Source: Gorsachius magnificus
Lineage: Eukaryota; Chordata; Aves; Pelecaniformes; Ardeidae
Assembly: GCA_034008185.1 (NCBI GenBank)
Contig: CM067109.1
Span: 56,282,301-56,346,300 of the forward strand
Direction: 5' to 3'
DNA length: 64,000 nt
Translations under genes and position numbers: made by a program
The notes under the pieces: model-generated
What the model saw: the letters and a program-made list of their open reading frames with translations, nothing else
Database searches by the model: none
What the model was told of the DNA's origin: nothing
In this document: positions 14,646-29,150 of the stretch, piece by piece
How positions within the stretch are numbered: position 1 is the first letter of the stretch
Layout: every line of letters begins with the position of its first letter

Positions 14646-15012
14646 ATCCTAAGTCTTTTTTCCCTGCTTCTGTTGTAAGGGCAGAAGATAGCATTGTGTG
14701 GTCTTTGCCTTGAGAAGGATCACGGAAATGCATAGACCTGTCAATTATGGATCTTAAGGAGAGTGACCTTTTTCTTAACTGATTTAGACAGCTTGTCATC
14801 CTTTGCCACCTCCTTAGAAAATACGTCTGCAGCCTTCCTGATGTCTTAATCCCTGCCGTTTGCTTCAACCTACAGGTGGAGGCGTGGTAAGGGCCGTTCT
14901 GTACGGATGTATTTCAGATGTACACTCTGAAATAATCCCTATACGGAGACAGTTACTGTTCCTCAGAGTTACCATTTGGTGTGGAAGACTCTAATGTCTT
15001 ACCTTCCCAGTG

Positions 15013-17610
15013 TCATAGAATCATAGAATCACCTCAGTTGGAAAAGACCTTTAAGATCATCGAGTCCAACCGTTAACCTAGCACTGCCATCCCACCACTA
15101 AACCATGTCCCTAAGCACCTCATCTATCCTTCTTTTAAAGACCTCCAGGGATGAGGACTCCACCACCTCCCTGGGTAGCCCATTCCAGAGCCTGACAACC
15201 CTCTCAGTGAAGAAGTTTTTTCTAATGTCTAGCCTAAACCTGCCCTGGCGCAGCTTCAAGCCATTCCCCCTCGTCCTATCATCTGTTACCACGGAGAAGA
15301 GGCCGACCCCCACCTCACTACAGCCTCCTTTCAGGTAGTTGTAGAGGGCGATCAGGTCTCCCCTCAGCCTCCTCTTCTCCAGACTAAATAACCCCAGTTC
15401 CCTCAGCCGCTCCTTGTATGACTTGTGCTCCAGACCCCTCACCAGCTTGGTTGCTCTCCTCTGGACCTGTTCCAGCCATGCAACATCTTTCTTGTAGTGA
15501 GGGGCCCAAAACTGAACACAGTATTCGAGGTGCGGCCTCACCAGCACCGAGTACAGGGGCACGATCACTTCCCTACTCCTGCTGGCCACACTATTCCTGA
15601 TACAGGCCAGGATGCCACAGGTCTTCTTGGCCACCTGGGCACACTGCTGGCTCATATTCAGCTGGCTGTCAATCAGTACCCCCAGGTCTTTTTCCACCAG
15701 GCAGCTTTCCAGCCACTCTTCGCCAAGCCTGTAGCGCTGCATGGGGTTGTTGTGACCCAAGTGCAGGACCCGGCACTTGGCCTTGTTGAACCTCATACAA
15801 TTGGCCTTGGCCCATTGATCCAGCCTGTCCAGGTCCCTTTGCAGAGCCCTCCTCCCCTCCAGCAGATCAACACTCCCACCCAGTTTGGTGTCATCTGCAA
15901 ATTTACTGAGGGCACACTCAATCCCCTCATCCAGGTCATTGATAAAGATATTAAACAAGATCGGCCCTAGAACTGAGCCCTTGGGGACACCGCTTGTGAC
16001 CGGCCGCCAACTGGATTTAGCTCCATTCACCACAACTCTCTGGGCTCGGCCATCCAGCCAGTTTTTAACCCAGTGAAGAGTACATCCATCTAGGCCATGG
16101 ACTGCCAGCTTCTCCAGGAGAATGCTATGGGAGACTGTGTCAAAGGCTTTGCTGAAGTCCAGGTAGACAACATCCACAGCCTTTCCCTCATCTACCAGGC
16201 GGGTCACCTGGTCATAGAAGGAAATCGGGTTGGTTAGGCAAGACCTGCCTTTCATGAACCCATGCTGACTGGGCCTGATCCCCTGATTGTCCTCCATGTG
16301 CCCGGTGAGCCTCTCCATAATCTTCCCCGGTACCGAGGTCAGGCTGACTGGTCTGTAGTTCCCCGGATCCTCCTTCCGGCCCTTCTTGAAGAGAGGCGTC
16401 ACATTTGCCAACCTCCAGTCATCTGGGACCTCCCCTGTTCTCCAGGACTGCTGATAAATGATAGAGAGTGGCTTGGCAAGCTCCTCTGCCAACTCCTTCA
16501 GCACTCTTGGGTGGATCCCATCCGGCCCCATAGACTTGTGGATGTCCAGGTGGCATAGCAGGTCAAAGACTGCTTCCTCCTGGATTATGGGGGGTTCATT
16601 CCACTCTCTGTCCCCATCTTCCAGCTCGGGATGCTGGGTACCCTGGGGATAACTCGTCGGGCCATTAAAGGCTGAGGCAAAGAAGGCGTTGAGTATCTCA
16701 GCCTTTTCCTCGTCTTTAGTGGCAATGTTCCCCCTTGCATCCACTAGTGGATGGAGGTTCTCCCTGGCTCTCTTTTTGCTGTTAACATATTTATAAAAAC
16801 TCTTCTTATTATCCCTTATAACAGTGGCCAGGTTAAATTCCAGCTGGGCTTTTGCCTTTCTAATGTCCTCTCTGCATGACCTGACAAGATCCCTGTACTC
16901 TTCTTGGGTTGCCTGCCCCTTCTTCCAGAGCTGGTAAGCTCTCCTTTTTTCCCTTAGTCGCAGTAGTAGACCTCTGTCCAGCCAGGCCGGTCGTCTTCCC
17001 CGCTGATTTGTCTTACGGCACATGGGGACAGCCTGGTCCTGTGCCTTTAAGACTTCTTCCTTGAAAAACACCCAGCCTTCATGGACCCCTTTTCCCTTCA
17101 GGACTATCTCCCAAGGGACTCTCCCAACCAGCGTTCTGAGCAGGTCAAAGTCTGCCCTCCAGAAATCTATGGTGGCGGTCTTGCTGACCCCCTTCCTTAC
17201 CTCACCAAAGATCAAAAACTCTACCATTTCATGATCACTAAGGCCTAGATGATTTCCGACCACCACCTCTCCCACCAGTCCTTCTCTGTTAGTGAAAAGG
17301 AGGTCAAGCAGGGCACCTCCCCTGGTAGGCTCACTTACCAGCTGTGTCAGGAAGTTATCTTCCACACACTGCAGGAACCTTCTGGACTGTTTCCTTTCTG
17401 CTGTATTGTATTTCCAGCAGATGTCTGGGAAGTTGAAGTCCCCCACAAGAACAAGAGCTCGTGACTGAGAGACTCCTGCCAGCCGCTTGTAGAATTCTTC
17501 GTCAACATCCTCATCCTGGTCGGGTGGTCTGTAACAGACTCCCAACAGGATATCTTTTCTGTTGGCCTGAATGACTGTACAGGGCAAGATCCTCATACCA
17601 TAAGAAATAA
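15013..17610 (-). mobile_element. Long, young CR1 LINE, 5'-truncated
   Basis: This minus-strand CR1 retrotransposon is about 2.6 kb long. Its 3' end on the minus strand reads through the standard short UTR after the ORF2 stop (GGTTAACGGTTGGACTCGAT, then AAAGGTCTTTTCCAACTGAG) and closes with the tail repeat ATTCTATGATTCTATGA at 15013-15030. Most of ORF2 is open, so the insertion is recent on the scale of this window. The 5' edge lies near 17.6 kb inside the endonuclease domain; ORF1 and the 5' UTR are absent, as in nearly all CR1 copies. It lies antisense within GNAQ intron 5. Confidence 0.95.
15098..17596 (-). CDS. CR1 ORF2: endonuclease (partial) and reverse transcriptase
   Basis: An uninterrupted 832-codon frame belongs to the CR1 retrotransposon, not to a host gene. 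The C-terminal part of an exonuclease-endonuclease-phosphatase domain is seen, with GDFN at residues 52-55 and SDHE at 120-123; its N-terminal part with the first catalytic residues is missing. Reverse transcriptase motif A (YLDFSKAFD) lies at 478-486, motif B ([11 protein letters not shown]) at about 535-545, and the catalytic FADD at 566-569. The usual CR1 C-terminal region follows to a TAG stop at 15098-15100. The Met taken as start is simply the first in frame; an in-frame stop lies a few codons upstream. The truncated endonuclease makes autonomous retrotransposition unlikely. Confidence 0.93.
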   Translation of the reverse strand: MRILPCTVIQANRKDILLGVCYRPPDQDEDVDEEFYKRLAGVSQSRALVLVGDFNFPDICWKYNTAERKQSRRFLQCVEDNFLTQLVSEPTRGGALLDLLFTNREGLVGEVVVGNHLGLSDHEMVEFLIFGEVRKGVSKTATIDFWRADFDLLRTLVGRVPWEIVLKGKGVHEGWVFFKEEVLKAQDQAVPMCRKTNQRGRRPAWLDRGLLLRLREKRRAYQLWKKGQATQEEYRDLVRSCREDIRKAKAQLEFNLATVIRDNKKSFYKYVNSKKRARENLHPLVDARGNIATKDEEKAEILNAFFASAFNGPTSYPQGTQHPELEDGDREWNEPPIIQEEAVFDLLCHLDIHKSMGPDGIHPRVLKELAEELAKPLSIIYQQSWRTGEVPDDWRLANVTPLFKKGRKEDPGNYRPVSLTSVPGKIMERLTGHMEDNQGIRPSQHGFMKGRSCLTNPISFYDQVTRLVDEGKAVDVVYLDFSKAFDTVSHSILLEKLAVHGLDGCTLHWVKNWLDGRAQRVVVNGAKSSWRPVTSGVPKGSVLGPILFNIFINDLDEGIECALSKFADDTKLGGSVDLLEGRRALQRDLDRLDQWAKANCMRFNKAKCRVLHLGHNNPMQRYRLGEEWLESCLVEKDLGVLIDSQLNMSQQCAQVAKKTCGILACIRNSVASRSREVIVPLYSVLVRPHLEYCVQFWAPHYKKDVAWLEQVQRRATKLVRGLEHKSYKERLRELGLFSLEKRRLRGDLIALYNYLKGGCSEVGVGLFSVVTDDRTRGNGLKLRQGRFRLDIRKNFFTERVVRLWNGLPREVVESSSLEVFKRRIDEVLRDMV

Positions 17611-20272
17611 TTCTACTTCAACGGGCTCTGGCAATGTAATGTGTATTTTTTATCATTTCCCACAATTTTCTGACTTCCAGTTAATTTGGTTTAGGACTGG
17701 ATAATTTAATACAAAATTAGCAAGGGCGACAGTCTACTGCTGTTGCCTCTTTAAAGCCTGTTCTCCCAGAGTCAGGAATAGATTCAGATTTAGCATTGGC
17801 TCTTCCTGGAAATATAGTTAACTTGATGACTTTTCGAGGCAAGTGGCTTCTGTATGAAATGAACCTTTGACTATATTAAAGATACAGTGAAGTGAATGAG
17901 GCTGGGATAATCTGGTAGTGGCTTATTGACTTCAGTTACTGACATCCTGAACTATCTATTTTTCTAAAGCAGTTGAGCATTGCTTTCAGTTGTGTTAGAC
18001 TGCACATACTGACCATTTCTTAAGACTTTAATTATTTCCTTTGATAAAGTATTTTTTATGAAGCAGCTCTTTTACACTACCTTCTTAGTAGTGTCCTTTT
18101 TTTGGCATCACAGATTGTTTTTGAATTAATTGAACTATCTTTGAAATCATGGAAACCTGCTTCATCTCTGATCTGTCTGCTGAGTGGAATCCTTAGTAGA
18201 TGTCTTATCAAGGACAGGTTTAAATCAGATGCCTCAAATCAAGTCTGAAAGGACTTGAGAGACATTTATGAATTTATAATAGGAAAAAAGTGACTGTAGA
18301 ATGCAGTTCATATTATACAGAATTCACAATTAATATATAATACGAGACATACTCTTCCTACATTGAAGACACAGTATTCTGTTCTGTATTTTGTATGTCT
18401 CCTGGTATTGTTATGATATACAGCACTTAGGGAGTTAATGTTTTAGCTGATGGGATTGTTTTAAGTATGATACCAATGTAGCTTTAGTCTGCATGCCTTT
18501 TCTGCTTCATCTTGTTGGCATCCCTTTCAAACAGAAAATGAAAATATGCTCTGGGTCTAATAACAATGTTTGCAAAATGCAGTTTTCTTGAGCTTTCCTA
18601 GAGGAAGGGTCATGAATTTATCCAAACCAATTTATTTGTTTCTCTTTGCAATTCTGTGTTACATATATGGAAAAAAATCAGCATTATAGATTAAAATATT
18701 GCAGCCCTCTTGAAGGGGTTTTGGGGAAAGCAGGAACACTTACTCTAGAGAATTAATTTCCTTGTGTTTTCTGTGCACTTTTCTTATGGAGAAGTTTTCA
18801 ATAGCGTATAAATTTACTGTGAAAGAACACTGCTAATTGCATCATGATGTTTCACCTTCTGAGTGTCACATTAGAAGATAGTAAGTGTTAATGAGTGTAG
18901 GTAAATATAGTTTAAACAGTAGTTTGTAAGTTTACATTGCCTTCTCTTTTTCATCAGCTGTAAAAGTGAAAACTATCCTGTGTAGTTCCCACTGTAAGGC
19001 CTTGTTTAGAGAAGTCATCTATATAGAATGTTGAGAGGAAAACAAGGTGTGTTTAACAGTTAGTCTAAGGATTTGGATTTTATGCACTGCTCTGTTGACA
19101 TTTCAGTTTTTTTCCTTTCTGAATGAAATCCTGGCACCATTGAAATCAACGTGAGTCATAAGGACTGACTGCAAGAATGCAAAGGTTTTACCTCTCTGCA
19201 TTAGTTTCTCAATCTATAAATTCGGCTAATTATTTTCACCGACCATAAAATAAATGGGTTAAAAGACATCCGGTAAAATTCATAAAGGATAGGTCCACCA
19301 GTGGCCATTAGGTCTCAAATTTGAAATTGCTGTTTGCTGGAAAAGATATCAAATATAGGGTTCCCCCTCTCCATATAATCAGCTCCCAAGTTACAGCAGA
19401 AATTCTTGTTTGAGTTAGAAGTACTTTATCTTGTATGATGCACTATCAATTTTCTTAGCATTTCTGTTAATACAGCGTACAAGGCAATTTAGTATTCTTG
19501 TACACTATTCCCATTCTCATCTGTATTCTTATACTCTAGTATGCGGTGAAGTTTTATAAATTGCTTGAAGATTCTGTGGTGGCATAAGAGACCAAACCAT
19601 CAACTTCTACAAAATGGATTTTTTTTTAGGGTTTGCTTTTTGGGTTTTTTGTTGTTGTTTTTAAGTTCCTATTGGTCTTGCTTATGTTGGTCTCTTTAAA
19701 ATTCTAATTAATGCAATTAAAGATACAATTATTGCAAAACTGTCTAAGTCACCTGACAGATTGTTGTATGGCTCAGCAACAGCAGAATGATGTTGTTCTC
19801 TGGAGCCCTGTTTGGTGGTGAAAGTTTTTTTCAGGGGGCTGCTGCTTTAAATAATAAAAACAAAAAAGTAAGTTAATTCCTTTGCCTTGCACTTAAGTTT
19901 GTTGTGACTCTGTATTAACCACATGATGTCAGCCTAAGAGTTCTTCAGAACTGTATCAAATCATAATTTTACAGTGACAGAAAAGCATTACAAATAGAAC
20001 TGTAGGCTTCACTTACATTTCAGCTGTAATGCACAGTGGTTTTCAGGAGTAGTTAAGCAATTAAAGTAAAGGCTAACCCAATGATGTTAGAAACAAATTT
20101 AGGAATTTACAGATTTTTAAGATTTCATCATAAGCCTTTGGTGCTGACAAAATGTTTTCAGGTTTGAAATTTACTTGCAACTATTTTAAAGTAGATCTCT
20201 TTCTAAGAATTATCTAAGAACTGTCTACTGCATTTAGAGTTCAGGAGAAGCCTATAAAATAAATAATGTTCA

Positions 20273-20399
20273 TAAACCTTGAACTGGTTATTGTGTCTTC
20301 TTGTGGTATACGTGCCCACCATGAATTACATGCATTAAACCTTGAACTGGTTATTGTGTCTTCTTGTGGTATACGTGCCTACCATGAATTACATGCATT
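20273..20399 (+). repeat. 63-bp direct tandem duplication
   Basis: Two head-to-tail copies (about 20273-20335 and 20336-20398) differ by one base, CGTGCCCACC versus CGTGCCTACC. The unit starts TAAACCTTGAACTGG and ends ATTACATGCAT. It has no similarity that I recognise to CR1 or LTR sequence. It lies 327 bp upstream of GNAQ exon 6, within intron 5. The near identity suggests a recent duplication by slippage or unequal exchange, or possibly an assembly artefact. Confidence 0.95.
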
Positions 20400-20656
20400 T
20401 TAATACCCACAGTTTGTTGGCTGATCAGAATTGTGCATACTTAGACTCTACAGATGTACCTGTTCCAGCTTGCATGTTCATGACCGGTGTTTTAAAGAAT
20501 ACTGACGCTGGAGCAGTTGAATTTGCAAAAGGAAAATGCATATTTAATTAACTGTTTACTTACTAATTGTAATTTAATTACTTGAACCTTACATACTGGT
20601 AGGAAGGTGCAAAACATGAAATGGAACCTTTTACCAAATAAAGTGAAATTGCATGA

Positions 20657-24514
<3,858 letters not shown>

Positions 24515-27290
24515 CTGTGCCTAGGAGGCCCTCCAAAACCAACTTTGCGTGATTAAAGATATACAAGAGGGACTGTATTATCTGTGAAAACAATTTGCAT
24601 AATACTAATTTATTGCCGGCCTGGACTCTGTGAATGTCCACAGAGTTTGTAGTTAATATTAGGATTTTATTTAAACTATATGGAGGAAAACCAAAAGATG
24701 CTGAAGTACATTCACAGCACATTTCCTCATTTTTTAGGCAAAACCTTGTGACTCAATGTGTTTTAAATTCTCAGCCTCACATTTAAAAAAGATAGCAGTT
24801 TTTTGCTATTGAAGCAAAATCAAGCCGGTTTCCTATTTCCCTGACCCTTTCTCCCTCCTTCCCCTCCCCCCTTATCTTTTACAAGGTACAATGGCCTTTT
24901 GTTTTTTTTTCCCAATTGCATTCTTGGGTGAAATACTTTCTGTTGAGGGATTTGGTCAGGAAAATACTATCATCAGAACTTAAGTCATCGGTCATTCTAA
25001 TTTTACAGTATGTACTTTCTCTGAAGGATCAAAAGTATTGATACTGTGATTTTTAAATTCTTGACATGGGTGTCTTCATTCTGTCTTCACTTTTGGGACT
25101 AGAATATTGGGATTGCAAAATAGGGTTACAGTTGTGTAAGGATATGAAATGTAACCGTATTTTCACAGTTCAGAAAGGTGCACAGAAGACAGTAATGAAA
25201 TAACAACCTGGGATGTATGTGGAATATGTTAGAATCTCCTTTTAATTGCCATGTGCCATTTTTTCTCTCTTCTTTTATTCACAAATGCTAAATAGAAATG
25301 TCATAGACACTACATTTTCCCCAGTGGCTACAGCCTGAAACAGTGGGTTTTTTTCAGTTGTGTGGGGTTTGTTTTTCTTAAGTTAGAGCTTTTTTAGGTG
25401 TTCTTTTTCCACAGTAGAAAAATTATTTTTATTGTATAAAATTAATGTTGCCAAATCTGGCTTTTTATAAAACCAATGCTCTTGAAACATAAAATACTGA
25501 TTGAAATGCCAAACTGATGGGTTGGGAACTGACCTGATTGAGTCAACTGCCAAATGATGAACAAACCGTTTCAGCTTGAGTGTTCCCTTTTTAGAAAGTG
25601 TTCCATTTTCTAATGCCAAAACCAACAGTGTGAGTGAATATGCTACGAGGTGCACCATGCACACTCATGTGGTCTACTAATTTAAAGAGAGTATAAGTCT
25701 CTCCTTATGTCAGGTATGGCATGAGATTGTTTTCTGTAATAATAATCAAGACACCTTTAGTTGTATAACAAGAAACTATTGATGAGAGATCACGTTCAGG
25801 AACCTTTCTTGATAAGGTTGTTAACTAACTGATTCACAGACATGTGATAGGCTTTCACGCAAAATAGCCTCTCTCAGTGTTCTTTAGAGAAGATTTATTA
25901 ATGTAAATGAAACAGTGAGAAAATCATTCTTGAAATTTAAATGTGCAATTTTTTTAACAACAAAAATGCAGCACACATTGATGAGCCTTTATTCTGCAGC
26001 TTAGGTTGAAAGGTGTTTTTTGAACAGGTGCATGATTGCTCGCAAGCTACAGAGAACTCAGAGTTCAGACATGTAATCGGATTGATTATCTGCAATGCCA
26101 AGCAGCACTGGAGTGCACTTAACACAGAAATTGCTGCCTCATAGCAGCGGATGGGAGTTGGAAAAAAATAATGGCTTATTAGTTGATTACCAAAGTTAAC
26201 GATAAATACTAATGAGATGTTTTTCATCCTTAACCCTCCCAACTCCAAAACAACAGTAATAAGAACAGTTGCTATTTTTTGCTCCCTCTTAAAACACCTT
26301 GTAATTTAAAACTGGTTGTAGGTATAGTGCAATTACGAATGCTATAATCATTGTACATACATCTATATATATATATGGCAGCATCCATATTGGCTTTGTA
26401 ATCATTAATTTTTGGCAAATTGAATGTGCTGTATTGATATGTATCTATGTAATTGTATTGTATGTCCTATAGCTAATTCACATTTTAAATAATGTTATTT
26501 TATTTACTTTTTTAAGAGAGAAGAATGTATTTTGTCAGTTTATTTCTGACTAGGGATTTGTTGTTGTTTTTTATTTACAAAACAAAAAAAAATTACTATA
26601 GTACAGAGCGGTACTAGCATCGTGCTGTATAAAATCATTTGCACATTCCTGAGTAGAAGTAAATTGGAGATACCTAGACAGAGACCATTCAAAACAATGC
26701 TTAAATCTTGTCAGGACTTTACACAGGTGTAGAAACCAGTCTTAATTAGAAGAATTTACACCGTTATATCTAGGATTGGAACATAAGCTTTTAAATATAA
26801 ATTTGATTTCTATTTGGCAGATTCACATTTGGTTACTTTTACGCTTCTAATAGGCTTTATTAGAGAAGTAAATTTAGAGATATTTCAAACATAAGTACAT
26901 AAGTACTGATGGGTATGTGCAGTTGCCCTAAAAATACCATGAAAAAATATGGAACATCAGATCAATCAGTCTTTCAGAAACTGCAAAAACCTTAGATACA
27001 ACAACAACAACCAAAAAGTTACTATTGTTAATGATTTTAAGGAGTTAAAGCATTTTATTTAATAAAGCTAAAGCAGGTAGATCTAGGTTGTGAAAAGTGA
27101 CACTGACATTCTGAATTGGGGATCAGAGCAGTGACTCGTATTACATACAGCATTACAAAATCGGTCCTGATCTTGCTTTAAATGCAACAGAGCTTCTGTT
27201 TTCACAGATCCACTGTGGATAATATCCCTTCCTTTAACCTGGGAATACATTGCCCACGCTGGATTCAGTGCTACACATGGAACTGTAGCC

Positions 27291-27320
27291 AAAAAAAGAA
27301 AAAAAAAAAAAAAAAAAAAA
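27291..27320 (+). repeat. A-rich tract (29 of 30 A)
   Basis: Seven A's, one G and then 22 A's sit within the presumed GNAQ 3' UTR. No retroposed element is recognised directly upstream, so I cannot call it the tail of a processed insertion. It could prime oligo-dT internally in cDNA libraries. Confidence 0.95.
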
Positions 27321-28371
27321 GACAGTGGTGTCTAACAAAGGTTTGGGGTTGGTTTTTTTTTTCTTGTCTTGTTTTGTTATGGGATATTGGGTGAGGGAGA
27401 AGGAAATATCATTCTGAGTTTTGTATAAAAAACCAAAAGTTTACTCATGCTTTATAGTTATATTGTGATTGCAAAAGTTTTCAAGAGTGTGTGCCACTGG
27501 GCTACTTCTGGTATATTTTAGGTAAGTTGAACCTGTGGCAATGTTTAGATCATTTGAGCATGTTATGGAAAAAAAAAAATATTCGGCATGCCAAGGCAAG
27601 CTTTACATGAATCACCTAACACAGCATTGCAGTGTGACAGTTTACAAAAACATTTCCTTTTTCAATGACACAGCTGTTCCCACTTGCAGTATATTCTGTT
27701 GTGGTGGTGATGGTGTTGCTGTTGTTTTAATTGGTGGTTTCTACTATGCCTTATAGTGCTTGAGTCCAGAAGTTTGTGCCTCTAACATGAAGCCGAAGGC
27801 AAAAACATCAAGACAGAAACCCTTTTAACTTTGCCAAAATTACAAATGTGATTTCTTTGAATGTCATAAATGGGGGAGGAGGGAAGGAAAACGTCTTGGG
27901 AACCTGTGTATTCTAGATGTTCACTAGCACAAGAAAGCTGTAATACATGTTTTACAGAAACCTTAAACTTGCCTTTTTCACAAATTAACTGGCGCTGTCC
28001 TTACATATATAGGATGATGCAGCTATAAGGGCAGTTTACTTTTTATAATTCAGACTCTTTTGATTGTCAAGGTTATGGACTGTAATTTTTAATCATACTG
28101 CCACATGATTGTGAATCACTTTTTTAAGTTTGAAAGTGGAGAAGAGACTTTTTATGCTGGATGTCAGTCAGAATTGACTGCATGATTTGCAAAAACTCTA
28201 AATGGGGGGAAAAGGGCTGCATATAAAGACACTGCTAGACTCCCAGCCTTTGGTTGTAAGGTGCAGAGGACTTACGGATTACTCAACCTCATGACCCTTT
28301 CCTTGTTACACATTCTTCACAAAAGAATAAAATATTAGGAGAAAACAAAGACATGTTAACCCACATGAAAA

Positions 28372-28377
28372 AATAAA
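28372..28377 (+). terminator. GNAQ: Candidate GNAQ polyadenylation signal
   Basis: AATAAA at 28372-28377 follows another at 28326-28331. A T/GT-rich stretch (TTATTATATGTGCTGCTGTT) lies about 17-40 bases downstream, which is the usual arrangement of signal and downstream element. Alternatives at 27061 and 29183 cannot be excluded from sequence alone. Confidence 0.35.
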
Positions 28378-29112
28378 ATTTACCCAATTAATTTATTATA
28401 TGTGCTGCTGTTCTTGAAGCTCTGTGCATGATTATCCTGCAGAATATTACATTAGTGAACCAATGTTAATATGCACAGCATATTAACGAGGCCTACAAAT
28501 GACCTACCTCTAGCGAAGAGACCAGTAAAGCAAGTATGTTTTGGAGAGACTGAAGTTAGGAAATTAAAATATCCTGGTGTAGGTAATTAATTATGGTGGT
28601 TTAGAAATTCACGCTTTTGTAAATACAGTCCCTCTTTTGACATAAACCATAAATTCTAAAATCCAGTATGCATTAAACAACTAAAGCTGTCTGTCCTTGT
28701 CCAGTTTGTTACTTTGGTAGAGATCTTACAAACCCATACGTTTAGTTTGAGAAGGGGAGCTACTGATGCTTCCTCTCTTTGGCTTTTGTTTACCTATAAC
28801 ATTTTTAGTTTTATCAGTCAAACCAGAAACATTTCTATGTAGTCAACGATACATTGAGGGTCACTGTTTAGCTAGTTAAGGGGATTTTACTGTAAGTTTC
28901 ACTCATGCTTTTTCACAGTAGCCATGCTGCAGGAAAGAAGGAAATAGAGGGAGGCTTTGAAGATAGTGTGAAAAATAGAAAGTCAGACAGATCGATCTTA
29001 CTGTCAATCTGTTGGTTTGGTTTTTTTCTCTAAAAATACAGTTTAAGCTGAAGTCTGTTGCTGGATTCCTCATTCACCATGCTGCAGGAAGTCCTTATTT
29101 GACCAATTTTTT

Positions 29113-29150
29113 GGGGGGTGGGGGTGGGGGGGTGAGTGGGAGGGCAGGGG
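29113..29150 (+). other. G-quadruplex-forming motif downstream of GNAQ
   Basis: Runs of 6, 5, 7, 3, 3 and 4 G's are separated by loops of 1, 1, 5, 1 and 2 bases. This easily meets the usual G3+N1-7 rule and is isolated in AT-rich DNA. On the + strand it would be in the GNAQ transcript if the gene's longest 3' UTR extends this far. Confidence 0.8.

Larger units (their letters stand above)
24515..28395 (+). other. GNAQ: GNAQ 3' UTR (extent inferred)
   Basis: The sequence following the GNAQ stop is AT-rich and free of transposons for almost 4 kb. It contains many T-rich and A-rich runs, a (TA)n stretch near 26366-26376, a Pumilio-type TGTACATA at 26352-26359 and a 22-A run at 27299-27320. Long 3' UTRs are usual for GNAQ. 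The end is placed just beyond AATAAA motifs at 28326 and 28372, but there are others (27061 and 29183), so the true cleavage site or sites could be earlier or later. ORFs here, such as 25383-25664 on the minus strand, are chance. Confidence 0.6.

Noticed and set aside
15098..17596. 832-codon frame as a host gene
   Set aside because: Endonuclease and reverse transcriptase motifs, together with the CR1 3' tail immediately downstream, show that it is retrotransposon ORF2.
20342..20551. 69-codon ORF starting in the 63-bp duplication
   Set aside because: It lies in intron 5, has no domain, and its apparent start is a TTG codon (20342-20344). Nothing supports coding.
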